Notes: generated from the letters alone by a model not told the origin. A stretch of 64,000 nucleotides of DNA from Variovorax ginsengisoli (GCF_030486595.1 NZ_JAUJZH010000020.1:84065-148064); one strand, 5' to 3'; counted from the stretch's first letter, positions 42,090-50,980 are shown. A program made the numbers and translations.

Positions 42090-42139
42090 CCGCGGAACCG
42101 GCTTCGCCGGGCCGCTGGCGTTGCCCCCCGGTAGGGGGG
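42090..42139 (+). repeat. Dispersed repeat, copy 2
   Basis: The 29-base core 42090-42118 repeats the core of copy 1 in opposite orientation with one mismatch, followed by a CCCCCC-GGTA-GGGGGG hairpin at 42124-42139. It lies in the 171-bp gap between the ligase start and the histidine kinase end. That gap otherwise holds the ligase promoter region and no gene. Confidence 0.6.
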
Positions 42140-42178
42140 TGCCCGAACTACACGAAGTGAGGAGGCTGGGGGGCGAGC

Positions 42179-43369
42179 CTAATGCGGCAAGGTGATGACG
42201 AAGCTCGCGCCGCCGCCCGGCCGGTCCTCGCAGCGCACGCTGCCGCCGTGGCGCTCGGTGATCGATTTCACCAGCGCCAGGCCGAGGCCGACGCCGCCGT
42301 TGCGCTCGCTGGCGCCCGGCAGCCGGTAGAACGGCTCGAAGATGCGCTCGCGCTGCGTCACCGGCACGCCGGGCCCGCGGTCGTTGACGCGGATCTCGGT
42401 CTGGCCGGCGTGGCTGCCGATCTCGACGCTGGTCTGTCCGGCGCCGTAGCGCCCGGCGTTCTCGAGCAGGTTGCGGATCGCGCGGCGCAGCAGGCGCGGC
42501 ACGCCGAGCACCGTCAGGGCGCTGCTGTCGGTGCCTTCCTTGACCTCGAGGTCGGCATCGACGCGGGCGCACTCCTCGGCCGCGAGGCCGGTCAGGTCGA
42601 CTGTCTCGACGGTGCCCATGTCGGCCTCCTTGGCATCGAGCCGGCTGGCCAGCAGGATCTCGTCGATCAGCTGGTCCAGCTCGGCGATGTTGCGCGAGAT
42701 CTCTTCGCGCGCGCCCGGGTTGGGCCGCTCGCCCATGAGCTCGAGGCTCATGCGGATGCGGGTCAGCGGCGAGCGCAGTTCGTGCGAGGCATTGGCCAGC
42801 AGCGACTTGTGCGATCGCACCAACTGTTCGATGCGGGCCGCCGCGGCATTGAAGCCGTTCGAGAGGTCGGCCACTTCGTCCTGCCCCTCCTCGGGCACGC
42901 GCACCGACAGGTCGCCTTCGCCCCAGCGCTGGACACCGCGCTGCAGCAGTTCGAGCCGCTTGGTGAGCCGGCGGACGATCGGATAGACGCCGAGCGCCAC
43001 GATGAAGCCAACGATCGCCACCATCCAGCCGAGGCCGAAGGGCGTGCGCCAGGCCAGGATGCCCGGCGGCGGGCCGCCCGGCGGACGGCTGCGCGGTGCC
43101 ACCTGCATGGTGAGGGCGCGGCCGTCGTCGAGCGTGACGTCGAAGGTGAGCCCGGCGCCCGGCACGCGGGTGGCTGTGCCCGAGCCGATCTGCTTGTCGT
43201 TCGAATCGAGCACCGCGACTTCGCGCGGCAGGGGCGCCAGCCGCTCGCGCTCGCTCTCGGCCGCCTCGCGCACGATCCAGTTGGCGGTCAGCGTGAGGAT
43301 GAAGACGCCGGCCACCACCGCCAGCCAGATACGGACGTAGAGGTGGCGGCGGTAGAGGGTGAGCAGCAT
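42179..43369 (-). CDS. Sensor histidine kinase
   Basis: The 396-residue protein has two membrane helices (about 12-32 and 112-131) around a short periplasmic domain with a proline-rich end, then HAMP. The phosphoacceptor His196 sits in SHELRSPLTRIRM. The ATP-binding domain has NLLENAGRYG (N box), NDRGPGVP (G1) and GVGLGLALVKSITERHGG (G2). It phosphorylates the response regulator encoded 15 bases upstream in the same operon. The signal is unknown; the layout recalls RstB or CpxA. Confidence 0.9.
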   Translation of the reverse strand: MLLTLYRRHLYVRIWLAVVAGVFILTLTANWIVREAAESERERLAPLPREVAVLDSNDKQIGSGTATRVPGAGLTFDVTLDDGRALTMQVAPRSRPPGGPPPGILAWRTPFGLGWMVAIVGFIVALGVYPIVRRLTKRLELLQRGVQRWGEGDLSVRVPEEGQDEVADLSNGFNAAAARIEQLVRSHKSLLANASHELRSPLTRIRMSLELMGERPNPGAREEISRNIAELDQLIDEILLASRLDAKEADMGTVETVDLTGLAAEECARVDADLEVKEGTDSSALTVLGVPRLLRRAIRNLLENAGRYGAGQTSVEIGSHAGQTEIRVNDRGPGVPVTQRERIFEPFYRLPGASERNGGVGLGLALVKSITERHGGSVRCEDRPGGGASFVITLPH

Positions 43370-43384
43370 GGCGGCGCCCGCGCT

Positions 43385-44098
43385 CTAGTCCTGCTGCTTG
43401 GCGAAGACGTAGCCGACGCCGCGCACGGTGAGGATGCGCTTGGGGTTCTTGGCGTCAACCTCGATCGCGGCGCGGATGCGGCCCATGTGGACGTCGATCG
43501 AGCGGTCGAAGGCCTCGAGTTCGCGGCCGCGCACGGCCTCCATGATCTGGTCGCGGGTGAGCACGCGGCCGGCGCGCTCGGCCATCGCCACCAGCAGGTC
43601 GAACTGGTAGGAGGTGAGGTCGGCCGGCTCGCCGGCGACCGTGACGCTGCGGGCGTTGCGATCGATGTCCAGCGAGCCGAAGTGCATGACGGCCGGGCCT
43701 TCGGTCTCGCTCGGGGTCTCGCCGCGGCGCCGCAGCACGGCGCGGATGCGCGCCAGCAGCTCGCGCGGCTCGAAGGGCTTGGGCAGGTAGTCGTCGGCGC
43801 CGATCTCCAGGCCGATGATGCGGTCCATCGGGTCGCCCTTGGCGGTCAGCATCAGCACCGACACCTTGGCCTGGCTGCCGGGCAGCGCACGGATGCGGCG
43901 GCAGACTTCGAGGCCGTCGGTGTCCGGCAGCATCAGGTCGAGGATCACGAGGTCGGGCGAGCGCTGCTGCAGCAGCTCGAGTCCGCTCGCGCCGTCGAGG
44001 GCATGCGCGAAACCGAAGCCCGACTGGGTCAGGTATTCGCCCACCATCTGCGCCAGGCGGGCGTCGTCTTCGATCATCAGGAGTTGGGGGGTGCTCAT
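43385..44098 (-). CDS. OmpR-family response regulator
   Basis: The product has 237 residues. The receiver domain has acidic residues at 10-12, the phosphoacceptor Asp54 in VILDLMLPD and a conserved lysine in MLTAKGD. The C-terminal OmpR-type winged helix includes SYQFDLLVAMAERAGRVLTRDQIM and RILTVRGVGYVF. It is the partner of the kinase gene just downstream. The ATG at 44098 gives the usual short N-terminus before the first strand. Confidence 0.93.
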   Translation of the reverse strand: MSTPQLLMIEDDARLAQMVGEYLTQSGFGFAHALDGASGLELLQQRSPDLVILDLMLPDTDGLEVCRRIRALPGSQAKVSVLMLTAKGDPMDRIIGLEIGADDYLPKPFEPRELLARIRAVLRRRGETPSETEGPAVMHFGSLDIDRNARSVTVAGEPADLTSYQFDLLVAMAERAGRVLTRDQIMEAVRGRELEAFDRSIDVHMGRIRAAIEVDAKNPKRILTVRGVGYVFAKQQD

Positions 44099-44153
44099 CG
44101 GTAGTTTTCCGTGCGGCGTGCCACGGTGGTTGTACTCAGGTGGGTAGCTTGGT

Positions 44154-44171
44154 CCCACGCGGTCGCGTGGG
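44154..44171 (-). terminator. Hairpin after the ketosynthase-halogenase operon
   Basis: CCCACGC and GCGTGGG flank a four-base loop, located 50 bases beyond the stop of the halogenase-like gene on the minus strand. No T-run follows. It may end that operon before the response-regulator promoter. Confidence 0.4.
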
Positions 44172-44221
44172 CTTGAACGCTTCGTAAAGTTGGGTAAACC
44201 TTGGTGACGGCGATTTCACTT

Positions 44222-45847
44222 TCATGCGGGTGCAAACAGCAGCGTCTCGGTCTGAGTGCCCTCGGCCGCCGCGGGCGCCCGCGCCAGCAGGGCGGCCAGC
44301 GCCGCCCCGTCCAGGCCCGGATGATCGCGGGTCGCGCGCCCCAGCAGCTCGGCGGCCAGGGCCGTCAGCCGGTCGACCGACTGGCGCATGCGGCGCACGA
44401 AGGCGTCGTCGTCCAGCCTGTCGTTGAGGCTGCGGTTGAGCTCCGCGAACCACGGCAGCGCGGCGTGGTCGAGCATCACGGCCGGGTTGCGCCGATGGCT
44501 GACGGCCGACCAGGCGCGAAAGAAGGCCTGCACCGCGAGGTTGAGCTGCTGGCAGTGCTGGAGCTCGTCGCGCACCCGCCCCAGCACGGGCAGGTCGGTG
44601 AGCCGCTGCTGGAAGAAGATCTGCGCCAGCACGCCCCAGTAGTAGGTGTAGTCCCAGATGACCTTGGGCGGCAGCACCTCCGGGTCGCCGAACAGCGGGT
44701 ACTGGTCGGTGTAGAGCGCCAGCGTGCTCTCGTAGAACGAGTGGTAGATCTGGTCGTAGAGCCGGGCCCGGGCCTCCAGCGCGTGGCCGGCGCGGTCGTG
44801 CGCGACCAGGTCGCAGATGTAGGTGTTGCCGACCGCGATGAAGTCGCTGCCCGGCGAATAGAAGGGGTCGAGGAACAGCCCGGCCTCGCCGGTGAGCGCC
44901 CAGCGCCGGCCCGAGAACACCTGCTTGCAGCCGTACGAGAAGTTGCGCATGAAGGCGAAGTCCTGCAGCAGGTGGCGCTTGTCGGCGAGCGCATCGTGCA
45001 GGCGCGGCTGCCAGGTCTCGAGCCACTGCATCGCGCGCTCGAAGCTGTCCATGCGTTCGAGCGGATGCAGCCGCGGGTCGGCCACGATGCCGACCGAATG
45101 CGAGCCCGAGGCCAGCGGGATCAGCCACACCCAGTAGCCGGCGCCGACCAGGTGGTTGGTCGACAGCCAGCGCGAACCGGGTTCGCAGCGTGCCCGCCAG
45201 CCGGGGTCGTCGGACCAGTCGTCGATCGCGATGCGTTCGCCGATGCGGAACCACACCGCGTTGCATTCGTGCGCGTTGGGCTGTTGCAGGCCGAGCTTGC
45301 GCTTGAGCATGCCGGCGCGGCCGCAGGCGTCGACCAGCCAGCGGGTGTGCAACGCCTGCGTGCGCTCGCCGTCAGACCATTCGAGGCGGTGCGGCGCGCT
45401 GGCGTCGTCGGCCAGGTCGATGCGGCGCACGGTCGCGCCGTCGATGAAGCGCACGCCCTGTCGCGCGGCCTCCTCGGCCAGGAAGTTCTCGAAGATGCCG
45501 CGGTCGATCTGGTAGCTCGGCACCGAGAGGTAGCGGCTGGCGCCGATCTCGGTCACCTGGTCGATGTCGCGCCGGCCTTCGCTGAAGAAGAAGCGGAAGC
45601 CGAACTTGCGCAACTGGGCGCCGTGCAGGTGCGGCTTGAGGCCCAGCACCGTGTCGAAGTAGTGGGCCCCGATCTCGACCGAGGACTCGCCCACCTTGTG
45701 GGCCGCGTGCGGCACCGGATGGGCGCGCCGCTCGAGCACCACGACATCGATGCCGGGAAAGCGCTGGCGCAGCTGCAGCGCCAGCGTCAGCCCCGCCAGA
45801 CCGCCGCCCATGATGGCGACGTCGTGCGCGGGGCTGCTCGGGTCCAT
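44222..45847 (-). CDS. Flavin-dependent halogenase-like oxidoreductase
   Basis: The 541-residue protein has an FAD-binding GGGLAGL motif (14-20), GESSVE (53-58) and the halogenase signature WxWxIP as WVWLIP (239-244). Lys81 in RKFGFRF fits the position of the lysine that carries hypochlorous acid or the chloramine in flavin halogenases. It would act with a flavin reductase supplied elsewhere to chlorinate or brominate an aromatic or polyene product. Xanthomonadin-type aryl polyenes are brominated, which suits its place after ketosynthase and CLF genes. A non-halogenating monooxygenase remains possible. Confidence 0.72.
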   Translation of the reverse strand: MDPSSPAHDVAIMGGGLAGLTLALQLRQRFPGIDVVVLERRAHPVPHAAHKVGESSVEIGAHYFDTVLGLKPHLHGAQLRKFGFRFFFSEGRRDIDQVTEIGASRYLSVPSYQIDRGIFENFLAEEAARQGVRFIDGATVRRIDLADDASAPHRLEWSDGERTQALHTRWLVDACGRAGMLKRKLGLQQPNAHECNAVWFRIGERIAIDDWSDDPGWRARCEPGSRWLSTNHLVGAGYWVWLIPLASGSHSVGIVADPRLHPLERMDSFERAMQWLETWQPRLHDALADKRHLLQDFAFMRNFSYGCKQVFSGRRWALTGEAGLFLDPFYSPGSDFIAVGNTYICDLVAHDRAGHALEARARLYDQIYHSFYESTLALYTDQYPLFGDPEVLPPKVIWDYTYYWGVLAQIFFQQRLTDLPVLGRVRDELQHCQQLNLAVQAFFRAWSAVSHRRNPAVMLDHAALPWFAELNRSLNDRLDDDAFVRRMRQSVDRLTALAAELLGRATRDHPGLDGAALAALLARAPAAAEGTQTETLLFAPA

Positions 45848-45852
45848 GGCCG

Positions 45853-46686
45853 TCAGCTCAGCGCTTCGAGCTGGAGTTCGGGTTGCAGCTGGACCTGCAG
45901 CGACAGCGTGGCCGACAGCGGCAGCGTCAGCGATTCGGATTCGCCGCGCGCCAGTGCCTCGAACAGCGGCAGCGCGTCGGCCATCGCGTTGACCTGCAGC
46001 GCGCGCGCCGCGTCGCTGCGCACCGGCGTCGCCGGCTGCGCGCCGGCCGCCAGCGACCATTCGAAGGACGCCACGGTGCGCGCGCTGCGCGTCGGCGAAA
46101 TCACCAGGGCCACGGCCAGCATCTCGCGGCTGGTGGTCACCGAGGCCAGCGCGCCTACCGCCGGCATGTCGTAGCCGGCCAGCAGCACGGCGCGCTGGTC
46201 GGCCGCGCACTGCGCCGCCGCCTCGAGCAGTCCCGAGGCGAAGCTGCTCTCGTAGGCGGCGAGCGAATTGCTGGCCGCCATGCAGCCGGTGCCGATGGTC
46301 CAGTAGCCGACCGCGGCGTTGTGCACCGAGTTGTGGAACTTGATCGGCGACAGCAGCAGCGGGTCGGCCGCCAGCGTGCCGCACATGTAGTCGTTGATGC
46401 CGAGGTCGCCGTGGGCCGAGGCGAAGACGCAGGGCAGGTCGGCCGCGTTGCGGCCGGAGGCCGCGACCGCGGCGCCCGCCACCTCGAGCGCCAGCGCCAC
46501 CGTGTCGGGCGCGCGGCGGCGCTCGGCCGGTGCCAGCAGTTGCGGCGATGGCCGCTTGGCCGGTGGGTCGGACGGCGCACCGTCGCCGCGGAAGACCGCG
46601 CTGGCGATCTCCCAGCCCGGCAATGTCGCAGCCCAGAAGGCCGGGCCTTCGATGTAGAGCGTGGGTGTCTTGTTGGTGGTGGTCAT
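45853..46686 (-). CDS. Beta-ketoacyl synthase chain-length-factor-like protein
   Basis: The 277-residue protein belongs to the short ketosynthase-like family that pairs with a FabF-type enzyme in aryl polyene gene clusters. It shows RAPDTVALALEVAGAAVA, CVFASAHGDLGINDYMCGTLA and KFHNSVHNAAVGYWTIGTG. It lacks the length and the full Cys-His-His set of a working ketosynthase. It probably controls chain length as the heterodimer partner. The start overlaps the ketosynthase stop by four bases. Confidence 0.82.
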   Translation of the reverse strand: MTTTNKTPTLYIEGPAFWAATLPGWEIASAVFRGDGAPSDPPAKRPSPQLLAPAERRRAPDTVALALEVAGAAVAASGRNAADLPCVFASAHGDLGINDYMCGTLAADPLLLSPIKFHNSVHNAAVGYWTIGTGCMAASNSLAAYESSFASGLLEAAAQCAADQRAVLLAGYDMPAVGALASVTTSREMLAVALVISPTRSARTVASFEWSLAAGAQPATPVRSDAARALQVNAMADALPLFEALARGESESLTLPLSATLSLQVQLQPELQLEALS

Positions 46687-47876
46687 TCTGCGGCTCCCTT
46701 GCCGAAGACCAGCGAGCAGTTGTTGCCGCCGAAGCCGAAGGAGTTGCTCAGTGCATGGCGCACCTCGCCGCGGGCCGGCCGCAGCTTGATCTGCGGGCCG
46801 CACTCGGCGTCGAGCGTGGTGGTGTTGACGTTGCCCGGCTTGAGGCCGGTCTCGATCGCCAGCAGGCTGATCACGGCCTCGACGATCCCGGCCGCACCCA
46901 GCGTGTGGCCGGTGAAGCCCTTGGTCGAGCTGGCGTGCGTGGTGTCGGGAAAGCGGCGTGCCACCAGGGCCCCTTCGACCTCGTCGTTCTTGGTGCTGGC
47001 GGTGCCGTGCATGTTGATGTAGTCGATGGCGGCGGCGGCCAGGCCGGCGCGGGCCAGCGCATCGTCGAGCGCCTTTTCGGCGCCCAGGCCTTCGGGATGC
47101 GGGGTCGACATGTGGTGGGCGTCGCTGGCCTCGCCGTAGCCCAGCAGCTCGAGCGGGCCGCGGCCGCGCTCGAGCAGCGCGAATCCCGCGGCTTCGCCGA
47201 GGCTGATGCCGTTGCGCGTGGCGTCGAAGGGCCGGCAAGGCTCGGGCGACACCAGTTCGAGCGAGTTGAAGCCGAACAGCACGCTGCCGCACAGCGTGTC
47301 GACGCCGCCGACCACGGCCGCGTCGACCAGGCCCAGGCGGATCAGCCGTTCGGCCGAGGCGAACACCTTGGCGCTGGACGAACAGGCGGTGGAGATCGTC
47401 TCGGACGGGCCTTCGAGGCCCAGCGCCTGCTGCACGAAGAGCGAGAGCGAATGCGGCGTGTGCACCTTGGGGCGCTGCTGGTCGGCGGGGAAGGCGCCAT
47501 CGGCCAGCTGCGTGTAGGCCAGCTCAGTCTCGCCGATGCTGGAGGTCGAGGTGCCGAGGATCAGCGCGATGCGGGTCGGGCCGTAGCGCTTGCGGGCGGC
47601 CGCGACTGCTTCCATGAAGCCGTCGGCCTGCAGGCCGAGCCAGGCGAGCCGGTTGTTGCGGCAATCCCAGGCGGCGAGTTCCTCGGGCAGGCGCAGTTCT
47701 TCGAGGCCGTCGACGCGGCCGATCCAGGTCGGCAGCGGCGAGGCGCCGAAGTCATTGGCCCGCAGGCCGCTGCGCGATTGCGCGAGCGCGTCGGCGAGGG
47801 CGGTCTTGCCCACACCGACGGCCGAGGTCGCGGTGAAGGCGCTGATCTTCAAGGGGGGGATGCGTGAAGGTGTCAC
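46683..47876 (-). CDS. FabF-like beta-ketoacyl-ACP synthase (aryl polyene type)
   Basis: The product of about 397 residues has the condensing triad: Cys165 in STACSSSA, His290 in NMHGTASTKND and His324 in SSTKGFTGHTLGAAG. The C-terminal NSFGFGGNNCSLVFG is conserved. The sequence is of the type found in aryl polyene and xanthomonadin clusters. It extends a thioester chain by decarboxylative condensation. The start is uncertain: I chose GTG at 47876 without a clear ribosome site; the frame is open to an ATG at 47945. A run of seven G (seven C in the coding sense) lies in the first codons. Confidence 0.85.
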   Translation of the reverse strand: MTPSRIPPLKISAFTATSAVGVGKTALADALAQSRSGLRANDFGASPLPTWIGRVDGLEELRLPEELAAWDCRNNRLAWLGLQADGFMEAVAAARKRYGPTRIALILGTSTSSIGETELAYTQLADGAFPADQQRPKVHTPHSLSLFVQQALGLEGPSETISTACSSSAKVFASAERLIRLGLVDAAVVGGVDTLCGSVLFGFNSLELVSPEPCRPFDATRNGISLGEAAGFALLERGRGPLELLGYGEASDAHHMSTPHPEGLGAEKALDDALARAGLAAAAIDYINMHGTASTKNDEVEGALVARRFPDTTHASSTKGFTGHTLGAAGIVEAVISLLAIETGLKPGNVNTTTLDAECGPQIKLRPARGEVRHALSNSFGFGGNNCSLVFGKGAAE

Positions 47877-47972
47877 GTTGGGCGGGGTGTGATGGCCAAA
47901 ACACGACAGCCTACCAGCAGCACGGCGCCCACCGCAGTCGGCCAAGGCCTCGACCCTGCACCGCCGGGCGGT

Positions 47973-48410
47973 TCAGGGCAGGGCGCTCAGGTGCGCCTGC
48001 GCGGCGGCGGCGAGCTTGGCGTCGAAGGTGGCCAGTGGCGCTTTGAGCTCGGCTGCGAGCCAGAGGTAGGCGGCGTCATAGGCGGAAAGCTGATAGCGCA
48101 CGGCCAGTTCGTACTGCGCGCCGAGATCGACCGGGTGCAGGTCGATGGCGTAGCCGGCGTAGTCGGCCAGCGCCAGCGCCAGGGAGTCGGCGGGCCAGGA
48201 ATGCCGCCGCTTCTTGAGCGCGACGCTGACGATCTCGTGGTCGAGCAGGTTGGGCGCATGCAGCGCATGGCCGGCCAGGCGCGCCAGCGCGGCGTCGCGC
48301 GCCGGTTCGTCGAACAAGATGGCGACGATCGCGCTGCAGTCCACCACCATCGGCGGGCGCAGGCGATAGGCGGCCGGCGGCTCGGCCACGTGCAACGCAG
48401 GCGCGCTCAA
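47973..48410 (-). CDS. vapC: PIN-domain toxin (VapC-like)
   Basis: The PIN domain of about 145 residues has acidic positions in VVDCSAIVAIL, LLDHEIVSVAL and SAYDAAYLWLA, which bind the magnesium ions for RNA cleavage. The ATG at 48410 overlaps the antitoxin stop by four bases. An internal ATG at 48350 (MVVDCSAIV) would give the more usual VapC N-terminus. Together with the upstream antitoxin it forms a type II toxin-antitoxin module of FitAB/VapBC kind. Confidence 0.85.
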   Translation of the reverse strand: MSAPALHVAEPPAAYRLRPPMVVDCSAIVAILFDEPARDAALARLAGHALHAPNLLDHEIVSVALKKRRHSWPADSLALALADYAGYAIDLHPVDLGAQYELAVRYQLSAYDAAYLWLAAELKAPLATFDAKLAAAAQAHLSALP

Positions 48411-48727
48411 CGGGCGTCCCGGTCGGCGCGGACGATGTCGACCCCGAGCGGGCCGGCGTCGTTCGGCGACGGGAAGCGGGCGCGGTGCTCGGCGGCGATC
48501 TGCTCGATCGGCTTGCCGCCGCGCCGCACGATGGGCCGGCCGCCCCAGCCCATGCCCACCTCCTGTGCCGGCGCGGATGCAGGCCGCGGCGCGTCATCCG
48601 CGTCGCGCACCGCCTGCTCGATGATCGCCATCAGTTCGCCCTGCAGCGAGCGATGGTTGCGGGCCGCACGCTGGCGCAGGCGCTCGGCCAGGTCATCCGG
48701 AACGTCCTTGACCGAAAGGTTGGCCAT
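48407..48727 (-). CDS. vapB: FitA/VapB-like antitoxin
   Basis: The product is 106 residues. The N-terminal ribbon-helix-helix (MANLSVKDVPDDLAERLRQRAARNHRSLQGEL) binds DNA. The C-terminal extension contains GGRPIVRRGGKPIEQIAAEHRARF, which likely wraps the toxin. Antitoxins of this type repress their own promoter. It is first in the two-gene operon, followed directly by the PIN-domain gene. Confidence 0.85.
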   Translation of the reverse strand: MANLSVKDVPDDLAERLRQRAARNHRSLQGELMAIIEQAVRDADDAPRPASAPAQEVGMGWGGRPIVRRGGKPIEQIAAEHRARFPSPNDAGPLGVDIVRADRDAR

Positions 48728-48751
48728 GCAATTCCCTCCAAATTGGCGCCA

Positions 48752-50125
48752 TTATGGCGCCAATTCAGATCTTGGCGCAGATGTCTGGCCGGCGGTCTTG
48801 CCGTTCGCGGCCGCTCGCGATGCCAGTGCCACGAGCACAAGCACCGGCAGCCCCAGCGCTGCGGTGCCGATGAAGAACGCCTTGTAGCCGTAGGCATCGA
48901 CGAAGACCCCCGAGTAGCCGGCGATGAATTTCGGCAGCAGCAGCATCAGCGAGCTGAAGAGGGCGTACTGGGTCGCCGAATAGCTGATGTTGGTCAGGCT
49001 CGACAGGTAGGCGATGAAGGCCGCCGAGGCGATGCCACCGGCCAGGTTGTCGGCCGACACCACCAGCACCAGCGCCGTGAGGTCGTGCCCGCGCGAGGCC
49101 AGCCCGGCGAACAGGAGGTTGCTGGCGGCGCTCAGCACTGCGCCCAGCATCAGCACCCGCATCACGCCCAGCTTCATGGACAGCACGCCGCCGACGAAGG
49201 CGCCGGCCAGCGTCATCACGACGCCATAGATCTTGCTGACCGTCGCGACCTCGTCCTTGGTGAAGCCCATGTCGACGTAGAACGGGTTGGCCATGATGCC
49301 CATCACGACGTCGCTGATGCGGTAGACCGCGATCAGCGACAGGATCAGCGCCGCCTGCCAGCGATAGCGGCGGATGAAGTCGGCGAACGGCTCGATCAGC
49401 ACGCTCTGCAGCCATTCGCCGGCGTTCTTCGGTTTCGGCAGCGCGACGCGCACCGGTTCGGGCGACAGCAGCACCGTGACGACCCCGATCGCCATCGATG
49501 CCGCCATGACGAGGTAGGCGGTCTTCCAGGCGCCGTTCTGGTAGCCCGCGAGGCCGGGCAGCTCGGCCCAGGCAGCGACCCACAGCACGCCGGCGCCGGC
49601 CCAGATCATCGCCAGCCGGTAGCCGGTCTGGTAGCAGGCGGCCAGCGCGGCCTGCTTGCGGGTGGCGGCCGACTCGATGCGGAAGGCGTCCAGCGCGATG
49701 TCCTGGGTGGCAGAGCCGAAGGCCGTCAGCAGCGCGCACCAGACCAGCGGCGGCAGGCCGTCGCGCGGGTCGTTGAAGGCCATGCCGGCCAGGCCGGCGA
49801 CCACCGCCAGCTGCGCCAGCAGCAGCCAGCCGCGACGGCGCCCGAGCAGGGTGGTCAGCGGCGGTATGGGCAGGCGGTCGACCAGCGGCGCCCAGACCCA
49901 CTTGAAGCCGTAGGCGAGGCCGACCCAGCTCAGGAAACCGATGGTCGAGCGGTCGACGCCGGCTTCGCGCAGCCGGAAGCTCAGCGTGCCCAGCACCAGC
50001 AGCAGCGGCAGGCCGGCCGAGAAGCCGAGCGCCAGCATCCGCAGCGAGGCGGGTTCGAGATAGACCTTGAGCGCATCGCGCCAGGGCAGGGAAGGAGGGG
50101 CTTCGGCAGCCTGGGGTGCGGACAT
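48752..50125 (-). CDS. ampG: AmpG-like muropeptide permease (MFS)
   Basis: The protein of about 457 residues has twelve or more membrane helices. The N-terminal LALGFSAGLPLLLVLGTLSFRLREAGVD and GSATQDIALDAFRIE are typical AmpG patterns. AmpG imports anhydro-muropeptides for cell-wall recycling and indirectly affects beta-lactamase induction. I chose the ATG at 50125 (MSAPQAAEAP); another at 50152 would add nine residues. No ampD or ampC gene adjoins it. Confidence 0.88.
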   Translation of the reverse strand: MSAPQAAEAPPSLPWRDALKVYLEPASLRMLALGFSAGLPLLLVLGTLSFRLREAGVDRSTIGFLSWVGLAYGFKWVWAPLVDRLPIPPLTTLLGRRRGWLLLAQLAVVAGLAGMAFNDPRDGLPPLVWCALLTAFGSATQDIALDAFRIESAATRKQAALAACYQTGYRLAMIWAGAGVLWVAAWAELPGLAGYQNGAWKTAYLVMAASMAIGVVTVLLSPEPVRVALPKPKNAGEWLQSVLIEPFADFIRRYRWQAALILSLIAVYRISDVVMGIMANPFYVDMGFTKDEVATVSKIYGVVMTLAGAFVGGVLSMKLGVMRVLMLGAVLSAASNLLFAGLASRGHDLTALVLVVSADNLAGGIASAAFIAYLSSLTNISYSATQYALFSSLMLLLPKFIAGYSGVFVDAYGYKAFFIGTAALGLPVLVLVALASRAAANGKTAGQTSAPRSELAP

Positions 50126-50228
50126 TCGGGTGCGGAGGTTGAGGCCTCGCATTATTCCCGCATGCGCGGGGGCGGCTGCGGGACCGAAGCCTTTCTCCGG
50201 TGGGCCTTCGCGCCTGGCGAAGCGCTTT

Positions 50229-50858
50229 TCATGTGGGGGAAGCGGTGACCGTGGCCTTCGCCTCGGCCAGGTACGGCGCCATCGAATGGTGCCGATACGC
50301 CACTTCCCCGATCTCGTCGTAGCTGCAGTTTCCGCACTCGAACGACGAGGCCGTCGCGGTGCCGTCGGCCAGCTGGTTCAGCGTCTCCTCGCTCACCAGC
50401 AGGTACTCGGACTCGGGCACCTGATTCTTCAACAGCCGGTGCGCGACGATGATGCTCTTGCCGATGAATTTCGAATGTCCCTTGACCTGCATGGTCTTGG
50501 CTGGTCCGCAATGGGCGACGAACTTGAGCGACAGGCAATGGACGCTGGAACACGCGCCGCACGTGCAGGTGCGCAAGATCTCGATCCGCTTGATGTGTGA
50601 ATGGAAGTCCACGAACATCTTCCGTGCCTGCGCCAGAAGCTCGTCCAGCGACGGCGGCGCACCGGGACGAACGAACAGCACCGCGTCGCCTTCGAACTCG
50701 GACACCTCCAGCCCGAGCTGGTTGGCGTCCACGATCAGCTCCAGCAGTTCCTGGATGATGTGCTGGCTATGGCTCACTTCGGTCTCGGTCACGAACTTCG
50801 TGAAACCGCTGATGTCCGGGATGAAGAAAAGCACGTTGTCGGGATTTGCTGTCGCCAC
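50229..50858 (-). CDS. DUF2652 protein, class III cyclase-like
   Basis: The start is a GTG at 50858 preceded by TTGGAG; an ATG at 50882 is an alternative. The product has 209 residues. NVLFFIPDISGFTKFV (Asp15) and EFEGDAVLFV (Asp58) correspond to the two metal-binding aspartates of adenylate/guanylate cyclase domains. A cysteine cluster (RTCTCGACSSVHC) follows around residue 100. DUF2652 proteins are cyclase-like, but activity is not established. It is divergent from the atzF operon. Confidence 0.75.
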   Translation of the reverse strand: MATANPDNVLFFIPDISGFTKFVTETEVSHSQHIIQELLELIVDANQLGLEVSEFEGDAVLFVRPGAPPSLDELLAQARKMFVDFHSHIKRIEILRTCTCGACSSVHCLSLKFVAHCGPAKTMQVKGHSKFIGKSIIVAHRLLKNQVPESEYLLVSEETLNQLADGTATASSFECGNCSYDEIGEVAYRHHSMAPYLAEAKATVTASPT

Positions 50859-50980
50859 GCTCGCTCCAAGGATTTGCGTCATCGCATTCAACCACGCGCC
50901 CGCGCAGGCCAGGCGCGGCCACCACAAGACCCCGAAGGCAGCCACGACTAAGGTTGCCGCGCGCCGGTAGCGGCTGCGGC

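Noticed and set aside
46683..47876. Seven-base homopolymer near the ketosynthase start as a phase-variation switch
   Set aside because: Seven G/C in a genome of this composition is not exceptional, and the true start codon is uncertain, so slippage cannot be argued.
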